Under the pieces are notes generated by a model. It worked only from the letters and a program-made list of their open reading frames with translations. It was not told the origin of the DNA and made no database searches. DNA of 6,443 nucleotides. It comes from an uncultured Oscillospiraceae bacterium (lineage in GTDB: Bacteria > Bacillota > Clostridia > Oscillospirales > Oscillospiraceae). Positions 1-5,377 of the stretch are shown piece after piece. The first letter of the stretch is position 1. Each line of letters starts with the position of its first letter. The DNA lies in contig CAKTGM010000052.1 of NCBI GenBank assembly GCA_934561515.1, positions 1 through 6,443 on the forward strand, read 5' to 3'. Made by a program: the position numbers and the translations under genes.

Positions 1-47
1 CCACAATACTTGGCTGGAGACGGCCCGGGAAGATAGGTAGCGCCAAC
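1..47 (+). rRNA. rrf: 5S ribosomal RNA, 3' end only (partial)
   Basis: The first 47 bases read like the 3' third of a clostridial 5S rRNA: the segment around TACTTGGCTGGAGACGGCCC followed by GGGAAGATAGGTAGCGCCAAC is the characteristic loop D/E and closing-helix region. The 5' part lies outside the window. It is followed within about 10 bases by an intrinsic terminator, as expected for the last gene of an rRNA operon. The exact 3' end is estimated from the usual position of the terminal helix, because its 5' partner strand is not visible. It was recognised by memory of the conserved sequence rather than by a covariance model. Confidence 0.85.
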
Positions 48-56
48 ACAAAAAGA

Positions 57-86
57 AGACACTCATTCGAGTGTCTTTTCTTTTTG
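57..86 (+). terminator. Intrinsic terminator of the rRNA operon
   Basis: An 8-bp stem AGACACTC (57-64) / GAGTGTCT (69-76) with a 4-base ATTC loop is followed by the T-rich run TTTCTTTTT (77-85). A-rich sequence before the stem can pair partly with the T run. It sits about 10 bases after the 5S end and would stop rRNA transcription before the glycosyltransferase gene. Confidence 0.9.
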
Positions 87-123
87 CCATTGGGCCGTCC
101 TGTGCGGTTTTTAAGATTTCAAA

Positions 124-154
124 GGAATTCCTTAGAAACTTATTAAGGATTTCC
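124..154. repeat. Imperfect inverted repeat upstream of the glycosyltransferase promoter
   Basis: GGAATTCCTTA (124-134) and TAAGGATTTCC (144-154) are inverted copies with one mismatch, separated by 9 bases. No T run follows, so it does not look like a terminator. It ends about 26 bases before the proposed -10 element at 181, a position compatible with a regulator binding site. That role is inference only; chance is possible in this AT-rich gap. Confidence 0.4.
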
Positions 155-177
155 ATCGCAGAATCGCAAAGAAGGCA

Positions 178-186
178 TGATATAAC
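178..186 (+). promoter_or_regulatory. Extended -10 promoter for the glycosyltransferase gene
   Basis: TGA-TATAAC (178-186) matches the extended -10 pattern TGn-TATAAT with one mismatch. The region 17 bases upstream (158-163, GCAGAA) is a poor -35, which extended -10 promoters can tolerate. Transcription would begin near 193, giving a leader of about 60 bases. It is the best promoter candidate between the rRNA terminator and the gene, but it has not been shown to be active. Confidence 0.45.
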
Positions 187-213
187 ATACTCAGCTTCCA
201 AAGAGAAAACGAC

Positions 214-235
214 GCCGCGCACCTTACGCTGCGGC
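214..235 (+). promoter_or_regulatory. Leader hairpin just upstream of the glycosyltransferase ribosome binding site
   Basis: GCCGCGC (214-220) pairs with GCTGCGGC (228-235), leaving one bulged T and a 7-base loop ACCTTAC. The hairpin ends four bases before the Shine-Dalgarno sequence GAGGAG (240-245). The loop's CCTT could pair with GAGG of the ribosome binding site, so an effect on translation is conceivable. No known riboswitch is recognised. Confidence 0.35.
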
Positions 236-253
236 TGCTGAGGAGATCATGCT

Positions 254-1513
254 ATGCGTACTGTAGAAACGATCAACGCCGTCATCATGGCGCTCTTTTT
301 CATCTGCTATTCCTACCAGTTCTACTATGTGGCCGTGGCGCTGCTGCGGCGAAAGAAATTCGCGGGGCGCAATGAGTATCACCGCATCGCCGTGCTCATC
401 GCGGCGCGTAATGAGGAAAACGTCATCGGCCAGCTGCTCGACAGCATCCGCGCGCAGAGCTACCCGATGGACCGCGTGGACATCTTCGTGGGTGCGGACA
501 ACTGCACGGACGATACGGCAGGCGTTGCCCGCGCGCACGGTGCGACCGTTTTTGAGCGCTTCAACACCGAGCAGGTGGGCAAGGGCTATGTGCTGAGTGA
601 GCTTTTGCGGCGCATCAAGCGCCCCGGCCACAGGCATTACGACGCCTATCTTGTACTGGATGCGGACAATGTGCTCGACCCGAACTTCATCTCTGAGATC
701 GAGAAGGTCTATTCGAGCGGCTACGAGATCGTGACCTGCTACAGAAACTCCAAAAACTACGGCGACAACTGGATCTCTGCGGGCTATGCGCTGTGGTTTC
801 TGCGCGAGGCGCAGTATCTCAACAACGCGCGGATGCGCCTTGGCAGCAGCTGCGCCGTTTCCGGGACGGGCTTCCTCTTTTCGGACGAGGTGCTGCGCGA
901 GTGCGGCGGCTGGAACTTCTTCCTGCTGACCGAGGACATCGAGTTTACCATCGATAACGTTGTGCGCGGGCACAAGGTCGGCTACGCGGCGGGCGCAGTG
1001 CTTTACGACGAGCAGCCCACGAGCTTTGCCCAGTCCTGGCGGCAGCGGATGCGCTGGTCGAAGGGCTATTTGCAGGTTTTTTGCAAGTATGCCGTGCAGC
1101 TCTTCTCCGGCATTGCGCACGGGAGCTTTTCCTGCTACGACATGACGATGAACATCATGCCCGCAGCGGTTTTGACGGGCGTGAGCATCGCGGTGAATGT
1201 CGGCGCGGCGGTCATGAACGTGACGAACGGCGGCTCGATGGCCGCGCTGGGCGTCTCCGTATTGCAGACGGTGGCGAGTCTTTACATGACGCTCTTTGTC
1301 CTCGGCGTGATCACGACCGTGACAGAGTGGAAGAACATTCGCTGCGCAGCATGGAAGAAGGCGCTCTACACCTTCACCTTCCCGGTCTTCATGCTGACGT
1401 ATGTGCCCATCTGCATCGTCTCGCTTTTTGCAAGAGTGGAATGGAAGCCCATCCTGCACGACAAGGTGATGACGCTCGAGCAGATCGAGAGCAGCGGCCT
1501 GCGGGCATCGTAA
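254..1513 (+). CDS. Membrane-bound processive-type family 2 glycosyltransferase
   Basis: Encodes a 419-residue GT2 enzyme, predicted to add sugars from a nucleotide-sugar donor to a growing polysaccharide or glycolipid at the inner face of the membrane. An N-terminal membrane segment (about residues 8-31) precedes the catalytic domain, which carries VLIAARNE (47-54), the metal-binding DAD (136-138), TED (226-228) and QRMRW (264-268). The D, DxD, ED and QxxRW pattern is that of cellulose, chitin, hyaluronan and poly-N-acetylglucosamine synthases. At least three further membrane segments follow (about 300-324, 331-356, 371-393). The length suits a stand-alone IcaA/NodC/HasA-like synthase without a PilZ domain. 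The ATG at 254 lies 8 bases after AGGAG; the ATG at 249 is out of frame. It has its own promoter and terminator and no export or modification partner nearby, so the product cannot be named. The family is secure; the polymer is unknown. Confidence 0.9.
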   Translation: MRTVETINAVIMALFFICYSYQFYYVAVALLRRKKFAGRNEYHRIAVLIAARNEENVIGQLLDSIRAQSYPMDRVDIFVGADNCTDDTAGVARAHGATVFERFNTEQVGKGYVLSELLRRIKRPGHRHYDAYLVLDADNVLDPNFISEIEKVYSSGYEIVTCYRNSKNYGDNWISAGYALWFLREAQYLNNARMRLGSSCAVSGTGFLFSDEVLRECGGWNFFLLTEDIEFTIDNVVRGHKVGYAAGAVLYDEQPTSFAQSWRQRMRWSKGYLQVFCKYAVQLFSGIAHGSFSCYDMTMNIMPAAVLTGVSIAVNVGAAVMNVTNGGSMAALGVSVLQTVASLYMTLFVLGVITTVTEWKNIRCAAWKKALYTFTFPVFMLTYVPICIVSLFARVEWKPILHDKVMTLEQIESSGLRAS

Positions 1514-1523
1514 TGATATGAAA

Positions 1524-1559
1524 CAGGGAGAGGGCTTTTTGCCCTCTCCCTGATTTTTT
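1524..1559 (+). terminator. Strong intrinsic terminator between convergent genes
   Basis: A perfect 12-bp stem CAGGGAGAGGGC (1524-1535) / GCCCTCTCCCTG (1541-1552) with a TTTTT loop is followed by ATTTTTT. It lies 10 bases after the glycosyltransferase stop codon. The minus-strand spoVAE stop (1558-1560) abuts its far side; read on the minus strand the hairpin is followed by only three Ts, so it may work less well in that direction. Confidence 0.93.
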
Positions 1560-1914
1560 ACCGCTTGTCGCCGGGCTTGAAAAGAAGCGCCATCAGCACC
1601 GCGAAGACGACCGCCGCGGCGATGCCGCCGGCAGCTGCGCTGAGACCGCCGGTCATCACGCCGAGCCAGCCCTGCTCGCCCACGGCCTTTTCAACGCCGC
1701 GGGCGAGCGAATAGCCAAAGCCCAGCAGCGGCACGGTCGCGCCCGCGCCGCCCCAGCGGACGATGGGCTCATAGAGGCCGATGGCCGTGAGAAAAACGCC
1801 GGAGACGACATAACCCGTCAATATGCGCGCGGGGGTGAGGGGCGTCCGGTCGATGAGGATCTGGCCGATGGCGCAGAGGATGCCGCCGCAGAGAAAGGCG
1901 TTCAGATAGTCCAT
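1558..1914 (-). CDS. spoVAE: Stage V sporulation protein AE (SpoVAE/SpoVAEb)
   Basis: A 118-residue hydrophobic protein matching SpoVAE (called SpoVAEb in Bacillus), a membrane part of the SpoVA apparatus that brings dipicolinic acid into the developing spore and releases it at germination. It starts MDYLNAFLCGGILCAIGQIL and has predicted membrane segments at about 4-21, 32-49, 56-73 and 85-112, with a family-like glycine-rich GAGATVPLLGFGYSLARG stretch (56-73). Length matches the family (about 115-120). It begins 3 bases after the spoVAD stop, with a Shine-Dalgarno AAGGGAGGGA (1930 down to 1921) inside the end of spoVAD, so the two are very likely co-transcribed and translationally coupled. 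Its stop codon touches the shared terminator. No spoVAEa, spoVAF or other SpoVA gene follows. Confidence 0.9.
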   Translation of the reverse strand: MDYLNAFLCGGILCAIGQILIDRTPLTPARILTGYVVSGVFLTAIGLYEPIVRWGGAGATVPLLGFGYSLARGVEKAVGEQGWLGVMTGGLSAAAGGIAAAVVFAVLMALLFKPGDKR

Positions 1915-1917
1915 CCC

Positions 1918-2937
1918 TTATCCCTCCCTTCGGCCGGAGAGCACGAGCGCGTGGCAGATGCCGGGGATGCTCTCGCCCTGAAGGGTCGAGGTGGGGGAGA
2001 GCAGCGCGCCTGTCGGCGCGAAGACGATGCGCTGCCATCTCCCCTCGCGCATCCCACGCAGCAGATACCCGCACAGAACGCTCGCCGAGCAGCCGCAGCC
2101 GCTGCCGCCGCAGTGCATATCCTGCGCCTTGAGGTCATAGAGCAGCAGGCCGCAGTCGGTGCAGCGCTCGCCGAGGGGCATCCCGTCGCGCGCGAAAAAG
2201 TCAGAGACGATGCGGTGCCCGAGCTTGCCGAGATCTCCCGTCACGATGAGATCATAGTCCTCGGGCGTGGTCTGCGTGTCCCGAAAGAGCGCGCAGAGCG
2301 TGTCGCAGGCTGCGGGCGCCATAGCAGCGCCCATGTTGTTCGCGTCGGTCACGCCCTTGTCGACGATCCGGCCGGTCGTGACGTGGGTGATATAAGGCCC
2401 CTCCCCCTCGCGGGCGAGAATGCAGCAGCCGCTGCCCGTCGCCGTCCACTGCGCGGTGGGCGTGCGCTGCGAGCCGTAGGGCACGGGCATACGGTACTGG
2501 CGCTCTGCGGTGCAGAAGTGCGAGGATGTGAGCGCGGCGGCGCGCCCGGCGCAGCCGCTGTCGACCATCATCGCGGCAAGCGACAGACTCTCGCCCATCG
2601 TGGCGCACGCGCTGTAGACGCCGTAGAAGGGGATGCGGCTGCCGCGCAGGGCGAACGACGAGCCGGTGCACTGGTTGAGAAGATCGCCCGCGAAGATGAG
2701 GTCGAGGTCGCGCTCGCGGAGCGCAGCCTTTTCAAGCGCCCGGGAGAGCGCCCTGCGCTGCATGGCGCTCTCGCCCTTTTCCCAGGTTTTTTCGCCGAAG
2801 AAGTGGTCCTCGCTCAGCTCGTCAAAATAGTCGCGCAGCGGGCCCTCACCCTCAAAGCGCCCGCCGACGGCGGCGAAGGAGAGCACGGCGGGGGCGCTGC
2901 GCAGACGGCGCGTCTGCGCGCCGGTCATGCAAGACAT
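1918..2937 (-). CDS. spoVAD: Stage V sporulation protein AD (SpoVAD), dipicolinic-acid-binding
   Basis: A 339-residue thiolase-fold protein matching SpoVAD, which binds dipicolinic acid and works with SpoVAC and SpoVAE to load it into spores. Recognisable blocks are FAGDLLNQC (82-90), GVYSACATMGESLSLA (106-121), the SSHFCTAERQYRMP region (138-151), TGDLGKLG (233-240) and CGGSGCGCSA (276-285). Cys111 lies where thiolases carry their nucleophilic cysteine; any catalytic role is unproven. The start at 2937 was chosen because GAAAGGA (2952 down to 2946) is 8 bases upstream and the length then equals the usual 338-339. The frame stays open to an ATG at 3057, but that would add about 40 unrelated residues across the ridA promoter. 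The ATG at 2946 overlaps the ribosome binding site and is less likely. Sixteen cysteines is a high count. spoVAC is not adjacent. Expression in the forespore under sigma-G or sigma-F is expected from the family, but I found no clean matching promoter. Confidence 0.92.
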   Translation of the reverse strand: MSCMTGAQTRRLRSAPAVLSFAAVGGRFEGEGPLRDYFDELSEDHFFGEKTWEKGESAMQRRALSRALEKAALRERDLDLIFAGDLLNQCTGSSFALRGSRIPFYGVYSACATMGESLSLAAMMVDSGCAGRAAALTSSHFCTAERQYRMPVPYGSQRTPTAQWTATGSGCCILAREGEGPYITHVTTGRIVDKGVTDANNMGAAMAPAACDTLCALFRDTQTTPEDYDLIVTGDLGKLGHRIVSDFFARDGMPLGERCTDCGLLLYDLKAQDMHCGGSGCGCSASVLCGYLLRGMREGRWQRIVFAPTGALLSPTSTLQGESIPGICHALVLSGRREG

Positions 2938-2945
2938 GGCAGCCA

Positions 2946-2952
2946 TCCTTTC
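2946..2952 (-). promoter_or_regulatory. Ribosome binding site that sets the spoVAD start
   Basis: On the minus strand GAAAGGA lies 8 bases before the ATG at 2937-2935. Because the open frame extends 120 bases further upstream, this site decides the start. It directly abuts the in-frame ATG at 2946, leaving no spacer for that codon. Confidence 0.7.
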
Positions 2953-3015
2953 ATAGTTCAACTGAATCACTAAAATCAGGCATAGTTTCCGCAGCTTTTC
3001 CAAAAATATGAGCAC

Positions 3016-3044
3016 TTGACGGGATATGCACAAAATGCTATGAT
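3016..3044 (+). promoter_or_regulatory. Sigma-A-type promoter of ridA
   Basis: TTGACG (3016-3021), a 17-base spacer and TATGAT (3039-3044) differ from consensus at one base in each hexamer. Predicted initiation near 3051 leaves a leader of about 24 bases that contains the AAAGGAGGAGG ribosome binding site. The promoter lies in the 137-base gap shared with the divergent spoVAD gene. Confidence 0.85.
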
Positions 3045-3074
3045 AAATATACATCAAAGGAGGAGGATGTTCCT

Positions 3075-3455
3075 GTGAAACGAGTGATCGCCACTACTTC
3101 CGCGCCCGGCGCTGTCGGCCCCTATTCTCAGGCCATTGAAGCAAACGGTTTTGTCTTCGTCTCCGGTCAGCTCCCGCTTGACCCTGCGACCGGCGCCTTT
3201 GTTTCCGACAATACCGATGAGCAGGCAGAGCAGTGCATCAAGAATCTGCTGGCCGTGCTCGAGGCAGCGGGCTGCAAGGCAGAGGACGTTGTCAAGACGA
3301 CCGTCTTCATGATCGACATCGGCGAGTTCTCCGTTGTCAACGAAGTCTATGCCAGGTATTTTAACGGCGAATGCCCCGCGCGCTGCGCGATGCAGGTCGG
3401 CGCGCTGCCCAAGGGCGCGCTGGTCGAGATCGACGCCATCGCGGTCAAGCCGTAA
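3075..3455 (+). CDS. ridA: RidA family 2-iminobutanoate/2-iminopropanoate deaminase
   Basis: A 126-residue protein of the RidA (YjgF/YER057c/UK114) family, which hydrolyses reactive enamine/imine intermediates released by PLP-dependent dehydratases such as threonine dehydratase, giving 2-ketoacids and ammonia in the cytosol. It shows the family hallmarks: GPYSQAI (15-21) with Tyr17, SGQLPLDP (30-37), CPARCAMQVGALPKGALVEI (100-119) with the substrate-carboxylate-binding Arg103, and Glu118. These correspond to Tyr17, Arg105 and Glu120 of Escherichia coli RidA, so the true RidA subfamily is likely and the enzyme should be active as a trimer. Translation starts at GTG 3075, 8 bases after AAGGAGGAGG. 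The nearer ATG at 3067 gives only a three-codon frame. It is a monocistronic gene with its own promoter and terminator, divergent from spoVAD. Confidence 0.95.
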   Translation: MKRVIATTSAPGAVGPYSQAIEANGFVFVSGQLPLDPATGAFVSDNTDEQAEQCIKNLLAVLEAAGCKAEDVVKTTVFMIDIGEFSVVNEVYARYFNGECPARCAMQVGALPKGALVEIDAIAVKP

Positions 3456-3475
3456 GCGGAAAAGAAGAAAAGACG

Positions 3476-3507
3476 GGGAGAAACGCAGTTTCTCCCTTTC
3501 TTTTTTT
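3476..3507 (+). terminator. Intrinsic terminator after ridA
   Basis: A 9-bp perfect stem GGGAGAAAC (3476-3484) / GTTTCTCCC (3488-3496) with a GCA loop is followed by TTTCTTTTTTT (3497-3507). It starts about 20 bases after the ridA stop codon. Confidence 0.92.
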
Positions 3508-3519
3508 GCACAGCTGCGT

Positions 3520-3525
3520 TATAAT
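3520..3525 (+). promoter_or_regulatory. -10 element for the three-gene unit
   Basis: A perfect TATAAT (3520-3525) lies 44 bases before the start codon at 3570. A 17-base spacer would put the -35 in the T run of the ridA terminator (TTTCTT, 3497-3502), a poor match. TTGCAC (3506-3511) is a better -35 but is only 8 bases from this -10; with about 18 bases it would pair with the weak TGATTA near 3530. The exact promoter architecture is unsettled. Confidence 0.5.
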
Positions 3526-3569
3526 ACTTTGATTATCATGCAATATTTTGCTTTCCGGAGGAAAACGGG

Positions 3570-4178
3570 ATGAAAGAAGAAATGCGTACCATCGGTTATC
3601 TCTGCCCTGCGTGCCGCAGGCGCGTCGTTCAGAGCAGGAGCGCGTTCGCGCTGTCTGCTTCCGGCGCGGCGGTGAACTGCGAGTGCGGGCAGTCGAGCCT
3701 TGAGATCGAGGCCGATGAGAGTAAGTTTCGCCTGCGCGTGCCCTGCGGCGTGTGCGGCGGGGAGCATACGGCGGAGTGCAGCGCGGAAAAGCTGCTGCAC
3801 GGGCGCGGCATCGGCCTTGCCTGCCCCGAGACGAAGATGCTCTGCTGCTTCATCGGCGAGGACTACGCCGTGGAGCACGAGATGGAGCAGCTTTCGCTTG
3901 CGGCGGCCAAGGAGCGCGAGCAGGGCGACGATCCCGCCGCCTTTGCCGACAGCGTCATCATGTATGAGGTGCTCTCCGAGCTCAAGGAGATCGCCGCGCG
4001 CAAGGACGGTATCACCTGTGGCTGCGGCAGCAGCGATTACACCATGGAGATCCGCAGCACCTATGTGGACCTTGTGTGCCGCCGCTGCGGCGCGCGGCTG
4101 CGCATCCCCGCGGCGACGGACGAGGATCTCGACCGCCTGTGCTGCCGCATGAAGCTCAAGATCAAGAGTGAGGGATAA
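3570..4178 (+). CDS. Uncharacterised cysteine-rich protein with three zinc-ribbon-like clusters
   Basis: I do not recognise this 202-residue protein. It has no signal peptide or membrane segment and is probably cytoplasmic. Its cysteines form three groups: C12-x2-C15 with C37-x-C39; C59-x2-C62 with C70 and C85; and C150-x-C152 with C170-x2-C173. Extra pairs lie at C92/C93 and C191/C192. Each group looks like a four-cysteine zinc ribbon built from two knuckles; the first and third mirror each other (CxxC then CxC, versus CxC then CxxC). A charged, probably helical linker (about 100-147) separates the second and third groups. Such folds bind zinc and often contact nucleic acids or proteins, but no function is assigned. 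The ATG at 3570 follows GGAGG (3557-3561) by 8 bases. It is the first gene of a unit with a metal exporter and a sirtuin. The reading frame is real: strong start, coding-like composition, tight coupling downstream. Confidence 0.8.
   Translation: MKEEMRTIGYLCPACRRRVVQSRSAFALSASGAAVNCECGQSSLEIEADESKFRLRVPCGVCGGEHTAECSAEKLLHGRGIGLACPETKMLCCFIGEDYAVEHEMEQLSLAAAKEREQGDDPAAFADSVIMYEVLSELKEIAARKDGITCGCGSSDYTMEIRSTYVDLVCRRCGARLRIPAATDEDLDRLCCRMKLKIKSEG
4168..4174 (+). promoter_or_regulatory. Alternative GTG start and ribosome binding site deciding the transporter start
   Basis: An in-frame GTG at 4168 would overlap the upstream gene by 11 bases but has no good Shine-Dalgarno sequence before it. GAGGG (4170-4174) lies 8 bases before the ATG at 4183, which is therefore preferred. 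AAGGA (4177-4181) is too close to that ATG to serve well by itself. Confidence 0.55.
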
Positions 4179-4182
4179 GGAA

Positions 4183-5352
4183 ATGATCGGACTGCTGGCA
4201 AAGCATTTCATAAAGGACTATCAGAACATCACTGCGCCGGAGGTGCGGCGCGCCTACGGCGTGCTTTGCGGCGCGGTGGGCATCGCCATCAACCTCCTGC
4301 TCTTCGCGCTCAAGCTCCTTGCCGGAACGCTCGCAGGCTCTGTCGCCATCACGGCGGACGCCTTCAACAACCTCTCCGACGCGGGCGCGTCCATCGTGAC
4401 GCTGCTGGGCTTTCGCCTTGCAGGGCACAAGCCGGACACCGAGCATCCCTTCGGCCACGGCCGCATCGAGTACATTTCGGGCCTCATCGTCTCGCTCGTC
4501 ATTCTCCTGATGGGCTTTGAACTGCTGCGCGATGCGGTGGGCGCCATCCTTCACCCCGAGGCGGTGGAGTGCAGCGCGCTGACGGTGGCGATCCTGCTCA
4601 TCTCCATCTGCGCCAAGTGCTATATGTACTGCTACAACCACGGCGTGGGCAAGAAGCTCAACGCCGCCGCCATGCAGGCCACGGCGGCGGACAGCCTTTC
4701 CGACTGCGCGGCGACGACGGCGGTGCTGCTCGCAACGCTTGCAGGACACTTCCTGCACTGGCAGATCGACGGCTGGTGCGGTCTTGTCGTGTCGCTGCTC
4801 ATCCTCTGGGCGGGCTTTCAGGCGGCAAAGGATACGCTCTCGCCCCTGCTCGGCCAGCCGCCGACGGAGGAGTTCGTGCAGCAGATCCACGACATCGTCA
4901 TGGCGAACAAGAGCATCTGCGGCATCCACGATCTGATCGTGCACGACTACGGCCCCGGCCGCGTGATGATCTCGCTGCACGCCGAGGTCCCCGCGCACGG
5001 CGATATCCTCGCCCTGCACGATGAGATCGACAACGTGGAAAAGGAGCTGCACGACCGCCTCGGCTGCGAGGCCGTCATCCACATGGACCCCATCGTGACG
5101 AACGACGAAACAGTGAACGCCGCGCACGAAAAGATCGCCGCGCTCGTGCGCAGCATCGATGAAAATATTTCCATCCATGACTTCCGCATGGTCACAGGAC
5201 CGACGCACACGAACGTCATCTTCGATGCGGTGGTGCCGTACCGCTGCAAGATGAGCGACAGGGAAGCGGAAGAAACCATCAAAAAGGCAGTGCACGAGCT
5301 GGACCCGCATTATTTTGCCGTGGTGCAGATCGACAAGAGCTACGTGATGTGA
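4183..5352 (+). CDS. Cation diffusion facilitator, predicted manganese-type exporter
   Basis: A 389-residue CDF-family divalent metal/proton antiporter expected to expel a metal ion from the cytoplasm. The membrane domain (about 26-216, six helices) contains ADAFNNLSDAGAS (58-70) in helix 2, the loop motif HPFGHGRIEY (88-97) and ATAADSLSD (166-174) in helix 5. The transport-site positions read Asn62, Asp66, Asp170 and Asp174. An N-D/D-D site is typical of the Mn-transporting branch (MntE-like), whereas zinc exporters usually have His in helices 2 and 5 and FieF has D-D/H-D. Manganese is therefore the best guess, not proof. A cytoplasmic dimerisation domain (about 225-305) is followed by a second ferredoxin-like stretch (about 310-387), making it some 90 residues longer than FieF; long versions of this kind occur in clostridia. 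It starts 4 bases after the cysteine-rich gene and is probably translationally coupled to it. No metal-sensing riboswitch or regulator gene is visible. Confidence 0.9.
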   Translation: MIGLLAKHFIKDYQNITAPEVRRAYGVLCGAVGIAINLLLFALKLLAGTLAGSVAITADAFNNLSDAGASIVTLLGFRLAGHKPDTEHPFGHGRIEYISGLIVSLVILLMGFELLRDAVGAILHPEAVECSALTVAILLISICAKCYMYCYNHGVGKKLNAAAMQATAADSLSDCAATTAVLLATLAGHFLHWQIDGWCGLVVSLLILWAGFQAAKDTLSPLLGQPPTEEFVQQIHDIVMANKSICGIHDLIVHDYGPGRVMISLHAEVPAHGDILALHDEIDNVEKELHDRLGCEAVIHMDPIVTNDETVNAAHEKIAALVRSIDENISIHDFRMVTGPTHTNVIFDAVVPYRCKMSDREAEETIKKAVHELDPHYFAVVQIDKSYVM

Positions 5353-5377
5353 GCGCACGCGCGCCAAAGGAGAAACG

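Noticed and set aside
88..253. Possible small RNA or small gene between the rRNA terminator and the glycosyltransferase gene
   Set aside because: No convincing start codon with a ribosome binding site and no terminator lies in this stretch; the promoter and leader of the glycosyltransferase explain it adequately.
224..1459. Long open frame antisense to the glycosyltransferase gene (411 codons)
   Set aside because: It is His-, Arg- and Ala-rich with no recognisable motif, and mirrors the codon bias of the GC-rich sense gene, whose GT2 motifs are clear.
1951..2973. Plus-strand open frame of 340 codons across spoVAD
   Set aside because: It is an Ala/Arg/Gly-rich shadow of the minus-strand spoVAD gene, with no motifs and no ribosome binding site.
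2938..3057. N-terminal extension of SpoVAD from the ATG at 3057
   Set aside because: The extra 40 residues have no family counterpart, run over the ridA promoter, and the ATG at 2937 has a good ribosome binding site giving the standard length.
3009..3060. Minus-strand GTATA plus about 16 bases plus GTGCATATC as a sigma-F-like promoter, and GCATA/CATATTT as a sigma-G-like promoter, for spoVAD
   Set aside because: The first mismatches the -10 at key positions and the second has a spacer of only 14 bases; neither is good enough to annotate.
3067..3078. Three-codon frame ATG-TTC-CTG-TGA overlapping the ridA start, as a possible upstream regulatory peptide
   Set aside because: Its ATG directly abuts the Shine-Dalgarno sequence, leaving no spacer, and it is easily explained by chance; GTG 3075 has ideal spacing.
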